Of a stretch of 64,000 bases of DNA, positions 8,790 to 18,453 are shown in pieces (within the stretch, counting starts at the first letter, position 1; the number at the start of each line of letters is the position of its first letter). Both the position numbers and the translations under genes were made by a program. Below the pieces are notes generated by a model. The model was not told where the DNA came from. It ran no database searches and worked only from the letters and a program-made list of their open reading frames with translations. This DNA comes from Moraxella sp. (lineage in GTDB: Bacteria > Pseudomonadota > Gammaproteobacteria > Pseudomonadales > Moraxellaceae): assembly GCF_030525845.1 (NCBI RefSeq), contig NZ_JAUNDY010000001.1, positions 56,639 through 120,638 on the forward strand, in the 5' to 3' direction.

Positions 8790-8832
8790 AAAACCGTTCG
8801 CCCTGAGCTAGGTCGAAGGGTGAAACGGTTTT
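8790..8832 (-). terminator. REP-like hairpin downstream of the TetR gene
   Basis: Arms AAAACCG (8790-8796) and CGGTTTT (8826-8832) extend inward through CCCT/AGGG with a small bulge. The loop carries GAGCTAGGTCGA, reminiscent of the CCCTGAGC...TCGAAGGG palindromes common in many proteobacterial genomes. A degenerate partner may follow at 8841-8865. On the minus strand it sits past the TetR stop and is followed by GGTGGTTTTTG. Confidence 0.5.
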
Positions 8833-8890
8833 CCGTCATGGTTGGATAAGCTTACCACGAACAGAAAACTTAATGTGGTGTATTTTGAGT

Positions 8891-9478
8891 TTAATTTACC
8901 ATAACATCTTGGGAGAATTGGCGTTGTGATATCTCATCAATCAGCCCAAGCAAATAATCCCTCATGACAGGCAAATCATCTGCCTTTGCCCCACCAAGCC
9001 ACGCTCCGTCCACCGCATGACGTACAACGGTCAGGCGAATGTCGCTGTCGGTGCTGGCGTGGGTGGTGAGTTTGTGGTTAAGCCAGTTTGTCCATAGGGC
9101 GTGCATTTGGCTGTCTGCCGTCATCGCTCGTATCAGTCCTGACCAATTGCTTGTCAGTCCAATATCAGTATTATCAAAAAAGACCTTGACGTACGCTCGT
9201 GTGAATGCCCCAAATTCATCATCAATCTGACTCATGATGGCGGTATTGACCTGTGCGATAAACAGCTCAAACACGCTTGCCACCAATTCATCTTTATTTT
9301 TAAAATGATGGAAAAGTCCCCCTTTGCTTGTACCTGCCTTGTCGGCGACTTTTTGGAGGGATAAGTTGGCGATGCCTTCGTCAAGCATGATGTCTTTGGC
9401 GCAAATAATCAGGGCATGACGTAACAGTTCTGGGTTGTTTTTGCGTTTTTGTTTGGGAGCTGGGGTTATGGTATTCAT
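8891..9478 (-). CDS. TetR/AcrR-family transcriptional regulator
   Basis: 195 residues from the ATG at 9478. The open frame extends upstream to 9661, but that part overlaps queC and lacks family similarity. The N-terminal helix-turn-helix is clear: ELLRHALIICAKDIMLDEG, then LSLQKVADKAGTSKGGLFHH and FKNKDELVASVFEL. The C-terminal ligand domain is divergent, so the effector is unknown. TetR proteins usually repress neighbouring genes; queC lies 43 bases upstream on the same strand, and no efflux or enzyme gene is adjacent to suggest a target. Confidence 0.88.
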   Translation of the reverse strand: MNTITPAPKQKRKNNPELLRHALIICAKDIMLDEGIANLSLQKVADKAGTSKGGLFHHFKNKDELVASVFELFIAQVNTAIMSQIDDEFGAFTRAYVKVFFDNTDIGLTSNWSGLIRAMTADSQMHALWTNWLNHKLTTHASTDSDIRLTVVRHAVDGAWLGGAKADDLPVMRDYLLGLIDEISQRQFSQDVMVN

Positions 9479-9521
9479 AATAAAACCGACTGGTTGGTAT
9501 GTATTTGGTTTGATGGAATGA

Positions 9522-10229
9522 TTACTGGTAACGAGTGGGGTCAGGCATGCCTGCTTCGCTAAACCCTTGTTTGCGTAACGCACAACTATCGCACACGCCA
9601 CAAGCTCGCCCATCATCGTCAGCTTGATAGCAAGACACGGTTTGAGCATAATCCACGCCAAGCGATGTGCCTAGTTTTAGGGTTTCGGCTTTGGAGAGGT
9701 GTTGTAATGGGGCGACGATGGATAGGCGGTTGCCTTGTCTGCCTGCCACCGTTGCCAGATTTGCCATGACCTCAAAGGCGTGGATAAAATCCGCTCGGCA
9801 GTCAGGATAGCCTGAAAAATCCACCGAGCTTACCCCAATGACAATATGACTTGCCCCTGTAACTTCTGCCACTGCAAGGGCGTAGGATAAAAAAATGGTG
9901 TTGCGAGCAGGCACATAGGTAACAGGCACGCTGTCTGTATCGCCTTGATAATCTGGTACATTAATGTTGGTATCTGTCAGGGCTGAACCACCAAGTTGGG
10001 CGATGTCAATATCAATGATGCGGTGCGACACGCCAAGCGATTTGGCGATACGCTCGGCAAATTTAAGCTCGCTACTATGACGCTGACCATAGCGAAAACT
10101 GATGGCGGTTACCGAAGCAAAATTTGCCCTCGCCCAGTATAGACAAGTGGTGGAATCTAGCCCCCCAGAAAATAAGACAACAGCCTTTTGGTGTTTTGTA
10201 TTGGACATAATATTCGTGATTGCCATCAT
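9522..10229 (-). CDS. queC: 7-cyano-7-deazaguanine synthase
   Basis: 235 residues. QueC converts 7-carboxy-7-deazaguanine to preQ0 with ATP and ammonia in queuosine biosynthesis. The PP-loop ATP motif is [17 protein letters not shown] near the N-terminus. The C-terminal zinc site uses the cysteines of [10 protein letters not shown] and ACGVCDSC. The substrate-side motif [14 protein letters not shown] is also present. An ATG at 10208 ([11 protein letters not shown]) fits the family N-terminus better than 10229; neither has a strong ribosome site. No other queuosine gene is in the window. Confidence 0.95.
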   Translation of the reverse strand: MMAITNIMSNTKHQKAVVLFSGGLDSTTCLYWARANFASVTAISFRYGQRHSSELKFAERIAKSLGVSHRIIDIDIAQLGGSALTDTNINVPDYQGDTDSVPVTYVPARNTIFLSYALAVAEVTGASHIVIGVSSVDFSGYPDCRADFIHAFEVMANLATVAGRQGNRLSIVAPLQHLSKAETLKLGTSLGVDYAQTVSCYQADDDGRACGVCDSCALRKQGFSEAGMPDPTRYQ

Positions 10230-10398
10230 TAAAAACGCTAAATTTTATCACAAAATATGGCGGATTGAGTATGGATTTTTGTAATGATGATTTCGATGGC
10301 AAAGTACTATGCATTGACGAGGTTAAACTCTTTTTATCTAAAAATTTTTCAGAAATCATGTTAAAATACCAAACCCAAAAAATCATCGAAGACACATC

Positions 10399-11028
10399 AT
10401 GGATACTGAACTTGTTAAAATCATTTTGGCGTTTGTGGTACTCATTAACCCCTTTGGGGCTTTGGGGTTATTTTTGAATTTAACAAAGGGTTATAGTGCC
10501 AAAGACCGTCAAAGGGTGGCACAGATTTCTTGTTTGACAGTATTTATTGGTATTGCATTTTTTACCATTTTGGGCGAGAGCTTGCTTAATATTTTGGGGA
10601 TTTCTGTTCGCTCGTTTCAGGTGGCAGGTGGGATTTTGGTGTTTTTGATTGCCATTAATATGATGAATGGTGGGGGCAATCCCGTTAAGCCCAGTGAAGA
10701 TGAGGTGGAAGTGCATTCATCATTGACTGCTTCGGCGGTAGTGCCTCTTGCCATACCCATGATGATAGGTCCAGGCGGTATCTCAACCGTGATTATTTAT
10801 AGCAGTCAAGTCAAAGGAGCATTTCAGGTGGGGACGATTTTGGCGGCTGGGCTGTGTATTAGCTTGATTTGTTATGCTTCTTTGATGACGGCAGGTAAAA
10901 TCAGTCGTTTTTTGGGCGATACAGGGCTAAATATCCTAAGTCGTATCATGGGCATGCTTCTTGCGGCGGTGGCGGTTGAGATTTTGGTCAATGGGCTTCG
11001 AGGGTTATTTCCGCAGTTGTTGGCGTGA
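10399..11028 (+). CDS. MarC-family integral membrane protein
   Basis: 209 residues with six probable transmembrane helices. The N-terminus FVVLINPFGALGLFLNLTKG and the central VPLAIPMMIGPGGISTVIIY are hallmark segments of MarC/YhgN/YchE proteins. The polar loop about residues 95-115 (GNPVKPSEDEVEVH) separates the two halves. The family has no firmly established biochemical function. It is transcribed toward ppiD 67 bases downstream and could share its transcript. Confidence 0.88.
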   Translation: MDTELVKIILAFVVLINPFGALGLFLNLTKGYSAKDRQRVAQISCLTVFIGIAFFTILGESLLNILGISVRSFQVAGGILVFLIAINMMNGGGNPVKPSEDEVEVHSSLTASAVVPLAIPMMIGPGGISTVIIYSSQVKGAFQVGTILAAGLCISLICYASLMTAGKISRFLGDTGLNILSRIMGMLLAAVAVEILVNGLRGLFPQLLA

Positions 11029-11095
11029 TAAATTTTTGAGAATTTTATCAAAATGTTGTATCATTAACCATTTATCTTTTAAGATGTGATGTATT

Positions 11096-12919
11096 ATGGA
11101 AAAGATGCGTAATTTTATGCAGAGTTGGGCGGGTAAAGCGGTACTGATTATCACGCTTATCCCAATGGCGTTTTTGGGCGTGCAGTCATTTAGCGGCGGT
11201 AGTCATATCGCCCCTGACGAAATTGTCAAGGTGGGGGATACCGCCATCGATGTTAGAACCTTTCAATCAGAGGTAAACAGCTATCGCAATCGCTTAATAG
11301 AGCAGGTGGATGCAAGCCTAATTGACGAAAAAGCACTAAATGATGAGATTTTGGAGGGTTTGATTGATAGGGCGTTACTTGAACATCAAACGCAATTTTT
11401 TGGCATGACAGTATCAGATAACGCTATTACTCGTATACTCCAAACCGACCCAGCTTTTTTGGATTCTGATGGTAAATTTTCCAATGACCTTTTTGCCCAG
11501 TATCTACAAGGTCGTGGCATGACCAAAGACATGCTTTTTGCGACGTTTCGCAATCAGCTGTCGCTTCGACTGTTTATGGGGGGCTTTTTGGGGACGGCAA
11601 TTTATCCAGATAACCAGATTAGTCGTCTGATTGACCTACAAACCCAAAGCCGTGAAGCGTGGGTGCTTCGTTATGATTGGCAGGATTTTGCGGATAAAGT
11701 TAGCGTTAGTGATGCTGAAATACAGACTTATTATAACAACCATAAGTCTAGCATGAATCAGTCGCCTAGCGTGGATTTGTTGTATGTGGCACTTACCGAT
11801 GCTGACCTAAAAATAGACAGCCCAACCGAAGATGAGATTTTGGCAGAGTACAAGGCAAGCAATGCAGGCTCGGCAAAACAGCTGGCTCATATTTTATTAA
11901 CGGGTGATGATGCCAAAGCTCGTGCCACCGACATTAAGGCGAAGCTTGATGCTGGCGAGTCTTTCGAGACCTTAGCAAAGGCTCATTCAGAAGACCCCAC
12001 AGGGGCAAATGGTGGCGACATCGGTACATTTAATCCTGCATTTTTTGGGGATAGTAGTGAGGTAGTAGAGAGTGTCATTGATAAGCTAGATGTTGGCAAG
12101 GTCAGCGACCCTGTGCAGACTCAATTTGGCTATCACCTCTTTAAGGTTACCAAAGCAGGCGATGCCCCAAGCTTGGCGAGTATGCGTGATGAACTTATCA
12201 AACAAGTCAATGAACGCAAAAAACTAAGTGCCTTAAATGACATGATTGCCAAAATTAATGGCATGGCGACCGATGGCATGGGAATTGCTGACATTGCTCA
12301 GGAGGCAGGCTTAACTGCTCGCACCATCAAAGGCTACACCAAAGAAAAAAACAACAGCGAGCTTTCTGCTCCGTCGGTTATTTTGGCGGCGTTTGATGAG
12401 TTTGCCATTACTGAGCAGTCGGTCAGTCCCAATGTTACCCTGTCTGATAAGACGGTTTGGGTGCAACCCACCAACTACCAAGACAGCAAGGTAAAATCAT
12501 TAGCAGAGGCAAGTGCGGATATTAAGGCGATTTTGGTTAAACAAAAAGCCACCGAACTTGCCCTAAAAACCGCCCAAGATAAAAGCGGTGAAAGTGCCGA
12601 CACGCTTGCTAAGTCCGCAACATCACTTGGCGTGGTAACTCGCCAAAGCCCCAATCTACTCCCCGCCGAACAAGCAAGTTTGTTCGAACATCGTGCAGAC
12701 GGCATGAGTGTGTGGTCGGTGCAAACTGAGCAAGGAGCGAGCGTCATGGTGGCGGGGCCTGTACAAAACATCGCCACCGCCCAAATCTCTAAGGAGGAGC
12801 GTGCATCAGCGGCAAAAATCATTCGCGATAATGTCGGACAAGATCAGCTTCAAGATTATTTGCGTTACTTGCGTGACACTAAGGACATTCAAATTAACGA
12901 GCGTGCAATGGGTCAATAA
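11096..12919 (+). CDS. ppiD: Periplasmic peptidyl-prolyl isomerase/chaperone PpiD
   Basis: 607 residues. One N-terminal membrane anchor (residues about 14-30, AVLIITLIPMAFLGVQSF), then a SurA-like N-terminal chaperone region, a parvulin domain about 259-350 (KQLAHILLTGDD, HSEDPTGANGGDIGTF, FGYHLFKVTK), and a C-terminal region with a second, degenerate SurA-like segment. PpiD assists folding of exported proteins at the periplasmic face of the Sec translocon. Length and architecture match E. coli PpiD (623 residues). It is followed closely by a terminator. Confidence 0.94.
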   Translation: MEKMRNFMQSWAGKAVLIITLIPMAFLGVQSFSGGSHIAPDEIVKVGDTAIDVRTFQSEVNSYRNRLIEQVDASLIDEKALNDEILEGLIDRALLEHQTQFFGMTVSDNAITRILQTDPAFLDSDGKFSNDLFAQYLQGRGMTKDMLFATFRNQLSLRLFMGGFLGTAIYPDNQISRLIDLQTQSREAWVLRYDWQDFADKVSVSDAEIQTYYNNHKSSMNQSPSVDLLYVALTDADLKIDSPTEDEILAEYKASNAGSAKQLAHILLTGDDAKARATDIKAKLDAGESFETLAKAHSEDPTGANGGDIGTFNPAFFGDSSEVVESVIDKLDVGKVSDPVQTQFGYHLFKVTKAGDAPSLASMRDELIKQVNERKKLSALNDMIAKINGMATDGMGIADIAQEAGLTARTIKGYTKEKNNSELSAPSVILAAFDEFAITEQSVSPNVTLSDKTVWVQPTNYQDSKVKSLAEASADIKAILVKQKATELALKTAQDKSGESADTLAKSATSLGVVTRQSPNLLPAEQASLFEHRADGMSVWSVQTEQGASVMVAGPVQNIATAQISKEERASAAKIIRDNVGQDQLQDYLRYLRDTKDIQINERAMGQ

Positions 12920-12922
12920 CAT

Positions 12923-12952
12923 AAAAGCCCACACATGGTTGTGGGTTTTTTA
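12923..12952 (+). terminator. Terminator of ppiD
   Basis: Stem CCCACA / TGTGGG (12928-12945), preceded by AAAAG and followed by TTTTTTAT, directly after the ppiD stop. Confidence 0.85.
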
Positions 12953-13028
12953 TTTGCTGAGAGTGTTTAAAATCATGAAAAATCACACCTCAACTCAATT
13001 TAAAGTTTTTATTATCATTTAGTATTTT

Positions 13029-16000
13029 ATGAAAATTCATACACCCATACGACAATCTGCTTATACCACCAAATTTCACACCCAAGATAGCTGTGATAAA
13101 GCTTTTTGGCTATCTTGCTATGTCAAAACCCACTCCGATGTCTTGATGATGGTGGTTACCAACGACCAAAGCGAGCTAAACCAACTAGAAACCGAGCTTG
13201 CGTTTTTTGGTATCGATGCACATGTATTCTCTGATTATGAAACGCTTGTTTATGATCAGCTTTTGGTTCATCAAGACATCATTTCAGACAGAATCGGTCT
13301 TTTGACAGACATGCCAACATCAGGAGTGCTACTTGTCAGCATGCAGACGCTCATGCAACGCATCGTACCTCCGCAGTTTTTGTTGGGTCGTCATTTTGAT
13401 TTGAGTGTGGGGGCGACATTTGATTTGGCTGATGAACGGACAAGACTTACTAAAGCAGGCTATCGGGCGGTGGATAATGTTTTTGAGCCAGGGGAATTTG
13501 CGGTACGTGGTAGTGTCGTAGATATTTTTGCGATGGGTCAGGCTTTGCCATTTCGTTTAGATCTATTTGATGATGAGATAGAGAGCATTCGATTTTTTAA
13601 CCCCGAGACACAAAGAACACTATCTGATGAGGGCTTGGCACAGCTCAAAAAAGACGCACATACTGGAATAGGCATGCTTGCTGTGCATAAATTGCCAGAG
13701 CTTGCAAAAGTTGATAGATTTAGTATTTTGCCAGCACGTGAGTTTGACTTACAAGAGAGCCGTGAACTGTTTCGCCAAAACTTCGCCAGCATGTTTGCCG
13801 ATGTGTCGGCACGAAAATTTGAGCTGTATAATGATGTCATGGAGGGGGTTGTTCCTGCTGGTATAGAGTATTACATGCCATTGTTTTTTGATTTAAAAAA
13901 ATGGCAAGAGGAGGGAACATTATTTTCATATTTACCACAAAACACTTTGGTGGTAACTAGTGATGAGCTTGATGGACGTTATGATGAATTTTTTAGGCAA
14001 GTCAAGCAACGTTATGAGGCAAGACGGCACGATAAAGATAAGCCAATTTTAGCCCCAGCTGAGTTGTATTTATCCAAAGAGGCGTTGTTTGGTTACCTAA
14101 AAAAATACCCAAAAATCATGTTTGGCGTAGGTTTGGACGGCACTTCTGGTTTTGTGGACGTGCTTAGTTTGTCGCCACCGTCATTAGCTGTTAATCATCA
14201 GCTTGCCGAACCACTTCAACTGTTGTTAGACTTTATTTACGATGAGGCAGAGACCAAATCAATATTGCTTGTGGCGGAGAGTGCAGGGCGACGTGAGATT
14301 TTGTTGGAATTATTAAAGGGCAAAATTAACGTCGAGCTTGTGGCGGATTTTGAGGAATTTTATGAACGATTTTATAAAACCACCCAAAATAAACAGCTCC
14401 CCACAGTTGCCCTGACGGTTGCTTCCATTGAGCGTGGGCTGTGGCTTGGTTCTAATGAGCGACATTTATGCGTGATTAGCGAGACACAGATTTTTGGTAG
14501 ACAAGTGCTACAAACACGCCGTCGCCGTCAATCTAGCATCTCCCAAGCGTTCTTGGTAAAGTCGGTAACAGAACTGAATGAAGGTAGTTTGGTGGTGCAT
14601 ATCGAACACGGCATTGGTCGCTATCAAGGGTTGATGGTGCTTGATGTGGGTGAGGGCGAGCAGGAATTTATTCACCTAAAATATGCCGATGACGCCAGCG
14701 TCTATGTGCCGATTGCCAATCTTGCCTTGATTGGGCGGTACAGTGGCACAGATTCTGAGGCGGTGGCACTCTCCAAGCTGGGTTCGGGCAAATGGAATAA
14801 GGCCAAAGAAAAAGCCTTGACGCAGATTTATGATGTGGCGGCAGAGCTTTTGAATGTACAGGCTCGCCGTGCTGCCAAGTTGGGCATTAGCTTTCCTATT
14901 AATATGGCAGAATATGAACTGTTTGCCAGTGGTTTTGCTTTTGAGGAAACTTTTGATCAAGCCCTAGCGATTGAAAGCGTGCTAGCTGACATGAAACAAA
15001 CCAAGCCTATGGATAGGCTTATTTGTGGTGATGTCGGTTTTGGTAAGACAGAAGTTGCCATGCGTGCAGCGTTTGTGGCGGTGTCCGCAGGCTATCAGGT
15101 CGCCGTGCTTGTGCCGACTACTTTGCTTGCAGGTCAGCATGAGGATAGTTTTAGAAGTCGTTTTGCTGATTGGGCGGTAAGAATTGAGAGTCTGTCTCGT
15201 TTTTCGACCAAAAAAGCCCAAGATAAAGTGCTTGCAGAGCTGGCTGATGGTCAAGTGGACATTGTGATTGGTACGCATAAATTGCTGCAAGATGACGTGA
15301 AATTTAAAAATTTAGGTCTGATGATTGTCGATGAGGAGCATCGTTTTGGGGTGCGACATAAAGAAAAAATCAAAGCCATGCAATCAGATGTGGACAGCTT
15401 ATCCATGACTGCCACGCCCATTCCTCGTACGCTTAATATGGCACTCTCTGGCATGCAGGATATTTCTATCATTGCCACGCCGCCTGCCCGCCGTCTTGCC
15501 ATCAAAACATTTGTCATGCCTAAGTCCAATGAGACCATTACAGATGCGATACTACGTGAGATATTGCGAGGTGGTCAGGTGTACTTTTTGCACAATGACG
15601 TGGCAAGCATTGAGACGATGGCAGAGACATTGCGTGAGCTGGTGGCGGAGGCACGTGTGGGCGTGGCACATGGGCAGATGAATGAAAAAGAGCTGTCAGC
15701 GGTCATGAGTGATTTTTATCACAAAAAATTTAACGTATTAGTGGCAAGCACCATCATTGAGACTGGCATTGATGTGCCAAATGCCAATACCATCATCATC
15801 AATCGTGCTGATAAATTTGGTTTGGCTCAATTACACCAGCTGCGGGGTAGGGTAGGGCGAAGTCATCATCAGGCGTATTGTTATTTGCTTGTGCCGTCCA
15901 TTAAGGGGCTAACCGCCGATGCTAAAAAACGCCTTGACGCCATCACAAAGGCGAATACGCTTGGGGCTGGATTTATGCTTGCTAGCGAGGACTTGGAGAT

Positions 16001-16613
16001 TCGTGGGGCAGGCGAGATTTTGGGTAAGGAGCAATCAGGCAACATGCAGACCATTGGGTTTGGTCTGTACATGGATATGTTGGAGAGAGCCACTCGTGCC
16101 ATCAAAGCAGGCAAAACGCCAAGCCTTGCCACGCCATTAGATATTGTGAGTGATATTAATATTCATGCCTCTGCTCTTATTCCTGATGATTATTTGGGTG
16201 ATGTGCATGAGCGTTTGATGTTTTATAAACGTATTTCATCAGCTGCGGACATCACTGAACTAAACGACCTACGTGTTGAGATGATAGACCGTTTTGGGGC
16301 ATTACCCACACAAGGTCAAAATCTATTTGCGGTACATCGTCTGCGTATCAAGGCAGAACCGCTTGGGATCATACGTATGGACATCTCTGCAAGTGCCATG
16401 ACCTTTGAGTTTCGCTCTGATACAGTGGTGGATGCGATGGCGATTATCAGATTGATACAGTCAGAGCATAAAGAAGGTGTGTACCGCATGAATGGGGCGA
16501 CAGGACTCAAATTTACTGCCTATGAAGAGATGGAGTTGTCGGTCAGGCTGGATAGAACATTGGAGTTACTTAGTTATTTTGCCAAAAATGTATCATCACA
16601 GGTGGAACATTAA
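13029..16613 (+). CDS. mfd: Transcription-repair coupling factor
   Basis: 1194 residues, close to other gammaproteobacterial Mfd proteins. N-terminal UvrB-homology domain (1-~400), RNA polymerase interaction domain about 500-590 (VVHIEHGIGRYQGL), then a superfamily 2 translocase with Walker A GDVGFGKTE at about 667, the DEEH box at about 768 (IVDEEHRFGVRH) and motif VI HQLRGRVGRS. The C-terminal TRCF domain follows. Mfd displaces stalled RNA polymerase with ATP and recruits UvrA. mntP begins 3 bases after the stop, so the two are almost certainly co-transcribed. Confidence 0.98.
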   Translation: MKIHTPIRQSAYTTKFHTQDSCDKAFWLSCYVKTHSDVLMMVVTNDQSELNQLETELAFFGIDAHVFSDYETLVYDQLLVHQDIISDRIGLLTDMPTSGVLLVSMQTLMQRIVPPQFLLGRHFDLSVGATFDLADERTRLTKAGYRAVDNVFEPGEFAVRGSVVDIFAMGQALPFRLDLFDDEIESIRFFNPETQRTLSDEGLAQLKKDAHTGIGMLAVHKLPELAKVDRFSILPAREFDLQESRELFRQNFASMFADVSARKFELYNDVMEGVVPAGIEYYMPLFFDLKKWQEEGTLFSYLPQNTLVVTSDELDGRYDEFFRQVKQRYEARRHDKDKPILAPAELYLSKEALFGYLKKYPKIMFGVGLDGTSGFVDVLSLSPPSLAVNHQLAEPLQLLLDFIYDEAETKSILLVAESAGRREILLELLKGKINVELVADFEEFYERFYKTTQNKQLPTVALTVASIERGLWLGSNERHLCVISETQIFGRQVLQTRRRRQSSISQAFLVKSVTELNEGSLVVHIEHGIGRYQGLMVLDVGEGEQEFIHLKYADDASVYVPIANLALIGRYSGTDSEAVALSKLGSGKWNKAKEKALTQIYDVAAELLNVQARRAAKLGISFPINMAEYELFASGFAFEETFDQALAIESVLADMKQTKPMDRLICGDVGFGKTEVAMRAAFVAVSAGYQVAVLVPTTLLAGQHEDSFRSRFADWAVRIESLSRFSTKKAQDKVLAELADGQVDIVIGTHKLLQDDVKFKNLGLMIVDEEHRFGVRHKEKIKAMQSDVDSLSMTATPIPRTLNMALSGMQDISIIATPPARRLAIKTFVMPKSNETITDAILREILRGGQVYFLHNDVASIETMAETLRELVAEARVGVAHGQMNEKELSAVMSDFYHKKFNVLVASTIIETGIDVPNANTIIINRADKFGLAQLHQLRGRVGRSHHQAYCYLLVPSIKGLTADAKKRLDAITKANTLGAGFMLASEDLEIRGAGEILGKEQSGNMQTIGFGLYMDMLERATRAIKAGKTPSLATPLDIVSDINIHASALIPDDYLGDVHERLMFYKRISSAADITELNDLRVEMIDRFGALPTQGQNLFAVHRLRIKAEPLGIIRMDISASAMTFEFRSDTVVDAMAIIRLIQSEHKEGVYRMNGATGLKFTAYEEMELSVRLDRTLELLSYFAKNVSSQVEH

Positions 16614-16616
16614 CCG

Positions 16617-17195
16617 ATGAACATCATTACCCTAGCCGCCCTGTCCTTTGGTATGTCTATGGATGCTTTTGCCGCATCTGTGGTGCGAGGGGCGAGTGCG
16701 GATTTGTCGGGTAATGCACACAATCGCTTACTCCAAGCCTTTAAAATCGGCATTGTCTTTGGTATTGTGGAAGCAATTACGCCTGTGATTGGCTATTATT
16801 TGGGCGTGTTGGCACAAGATTTGGTGCAGGGCTTTGACCATTGGGTCAGCTTTATTTTGCTGGGTGGGCTTGGCGTGCATTTGATTTATGAGGCGATGTT
16901 TGGCAAAGACGATGATGGCGAGCCTGTCAAAAACAGCCTTGCCAAAACCATCTTGACCGCCTTTGCCACCAGCATTGATGCGATGATTATTGGCGTAAGC
17001 CTTGCTTTTTTGGAAGTCAATATTTGGTTGGCAAGTTTTCTCATCGGCATGGCAACCACCATCATGGCAACTTTTGGTGTCTATTTGGGGGCAAAAATCG
17101 GCAAAGAAGTCGGTAATAAAGCCCAAATTATGGGCGGTATTGTTTTGATTGGTATTGGGATATTTATTTTGGTAACGCATTTAATGGCTCATTGA
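16617..17195 (+). CDS. mntP: Manganese efflux pump MntP
   Basis: 192 residues, six transmembrane helices in two repeated halves. Each half carries the conserved acidic signature: GMSMDAFAASVVRGAS in the first and ATSIDAMIIGVSLAF in the second. MntP exports Mn2+ and protects from manganese toxicity. In E. coli and others it is often preceded by an mntP (yybP-ykoY) riboswitch; here it starts 3 bases after mfd, leaving no room for one, so any manganese control must act elsewhere. Confidence 0.93.
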   Translation: MNIITLAALSFGMSMDAFAASVVRGASADLSGNAHNRLLQAFKIGIVFGIVEAITPVIGYYLGVLAQDLVQGFDHWVSFILLGGLGVHLIYEAMFGKDDDGEPVKNSLAKTILTAFATSIDAMIIGVSLAFLEVNIWLASFLIGMATTIMATFGVYLGAKIGKEVGNKAQIMGGIVLIGIGIFILVTHLMAH

Positions 17196-17235
17196 TTTTT
17201 TGTGATTTAAATAAGTATTAAGCCATTGGTTGTAA

Positions 17236-17252
17236 GGTGCGTAATATGCACC
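17236..17252. repeat. Third GGTGCGT-type palindrome
   Basis: GGTGCGT AAT ATGCACC, one mismatch from the copies at 8674 and 8712. It lies between the convergent mntP and hypothetical genes. Confidence 0.7.
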
Positions 17253-17257
17253 TACGG

Positions 17258-17722
17258 TTAAATATCATAATCCAATTCAATATTTGCCATTTTTAGCCTA
17301 ATTTCTGGGTCGCCTGTTATAAAATCCCAATTTTCGGGCATTGTGCTTTTTAAATTAAGCCCAGCTTTTGTGTCTAGGTAATACATTTCATCTTTGGTGA
17401 TAAAAGCAATTTGCCAATTTTTCTGCAAGGCGGTTGCTAGAACTTCATCAGAATATTGATTTTCACGAATTAATCTTTCTAATTCCCATATCATATAGGA
17501 ACAAGGAACAATGTGTTCAGGGTGTGCTGTGGAATTTTGGTCTTGCAATAATTTTTTTGAACACCCCAATAATAAAAAATCTTGTTCTGGGTGTAATAAA
17601 TGTTGAAATAATCTTGAATGATAACCCTTTCTAATGCCTGTGTCATTTTCGTAAGCGATTAGATTTTTAATGTGTTTAACTACCGATAGACAGGTTTGAT
17701 AAATCAATTCTTTTTTGTCCAT
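17258..17722 (-). CDS. Hypothetical protein (154 residues)
   Basis: No family recognised. The protein is soluble and helical-looking with several His and Cys (DFLLLGCSKKL, HPEHIVPCSYMIWELERLI). The EHIVPCSYMIWEL stretch looks like a conserved functional core, but I cannot match it. The ATG at 17722 has an AAGGAG-like ribosome site (CAAGGAGTTCTTT). It is single, convergent with mntP and on the same strand as the Lrp-family gene. Its AT-rich codon use is like the other isolated hypotheticals in this window. Confidence 0.65.
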   Translation of the reverse strand: MDKKELIYQTCLSVVKHIKNLIAYENDTGIRKGYHSRLFQHLLHPEQDFLLLGCSKKLLQDQNSTAHPEHIVPCSYMIWELERLIRENQYSDEVLATALQKNWQIAFITKDEMYYLDTKAGLNLKSTMPENWDFITGDPEIRLKMANIELDYDI

Positions 17723-17776
17723 AAAGAACTCCTTGAAAAATGCTTTTTTTGATTATAGAGTATTTGTTTTTTAAAT

Positions 17777-18259
17777 TCAAACCACACTTCTATGAAACAC
17801 TTCCCTTAATTCAAAACTGGTATGCAGCTGGCTTACGCCTTCAATTTTGCTCAGTCTATGGAGCAAAAATTCTTCATAATGTCGCATATCTCTCACCATT
17901 ACCTTTAACAAATAATCTTCCGACCGCCCCGTAACAAGGCTACACGCCACCACTTCATCAAACGATTTGATTTGGTTTTCAAATTCGCCAAAGCGTTCGT
18001 CCGTGTGCTTGTCCATACTGACCGCCACAAAAACCGACAGCGTGTAGCCCAATTTTTCGGGGCTTGTGTGGGCGTGATAGCCTGTGATTAAGCCCAGTTC
18101 TTCAAGGCGTTTGATGCGTCTTGCGGTGGGCGTGGCGGAGAGATTGACAAGCTCGGCAAGCTCGCCAATGCTCAGGCGGGCGTTTTTGGTTAGGTGGTGG
18201 AGCAGTTTTTTGTCGGTTTGGTCTAAATTGGCGGTAGCATTTGGTGGTAGGGTTTGCAT
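17777..18259 (-). CDS. Lrp/AsnC-family transcriptional regulator
   Basis: 160 residues from the ATG at 18259. The open frame continues to 18385 but those codons are AT-rich noise. N-terminal helix-turn-helix: LDQTDKKLLHHLTKNARLSI, then LAELVNLSATPTARRIKRLE. C-terminal RAM/AsnC ligand domain: VACSLVTGRSEDYLLKVMV and FLLHRLSKIEGVSQLHTSF. Such proteins sense amino acids and control their metabolism. It is divergent from leuA with 227 bases between starts, so control of leuA is a reasonable inference, not shown. Confidence 0.92.
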   Translation of the reverse strand: MQTLPPNATANLDQTDKKLLHHLTKNARLSIGELAELVNLSATPTARRIKRLEELGLITGYHAHTSPEKLGYTLSVFVAVSMDKHTDERFGEFENQIKSFDEVVACSLVTGRSEDYLLKVMVRDMRHYEEFLLHRLSKIEGVSQLHTSFELREVFHRSVV

Positions 18260-18433
18260 AATTGTGAATTTGTAGTGAATTTCACTAAATTTTATCATAA
18301 CTTTGGGGAATTTGTACAAAAATTTGCCAAAATTTTGGTAAAATTGGTTAAAATTATTTAAAAAATTTGCTATTATATAAATCATAAAAAATTGCCTAAA
18401 AATTTTATGGTAATGTTAAAAAATGAACCGTAG

Positions 18434-18453
18434 GGGCGAATTGCAATTCGCCC
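18434..18453. repeat. GGGCGAATTG-CAATTCGCCC palindrome in the leuA leader
   Basis: A perfect 20-bp palindrome ending 33 bases before the leuA ATG. It belongs to the same GGGCGAAT...ATTCGCCC family as the palindromes at 7975 and 26018. Confidence 0.8.

Larger units (their letters stand above)
8530..8890. other. 361-base gap carrying dispersed palindromes
   Basis: No convincing gene. It contains the lipoprotein promoter side, two GGTGCGT-type palindromes at 8674-8728 and a long imperfect hairpin at 8790-8832. The hairpin lies about 60 bases beyond the TetR stop codon and could end that transcript. Confidence 0.7.

Noticed and set aside
9479-9661. N-terminal extension of the TetR gene
   Set aside because: The extra codons overlap queC in another frame and do not look like the family; the ATG at 9478 fits.
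16560-16617. Manganese riboswitch ahead of mntP
   Set aside because: mntP begins 3 bases after mfd, so there is no leader to hold one.
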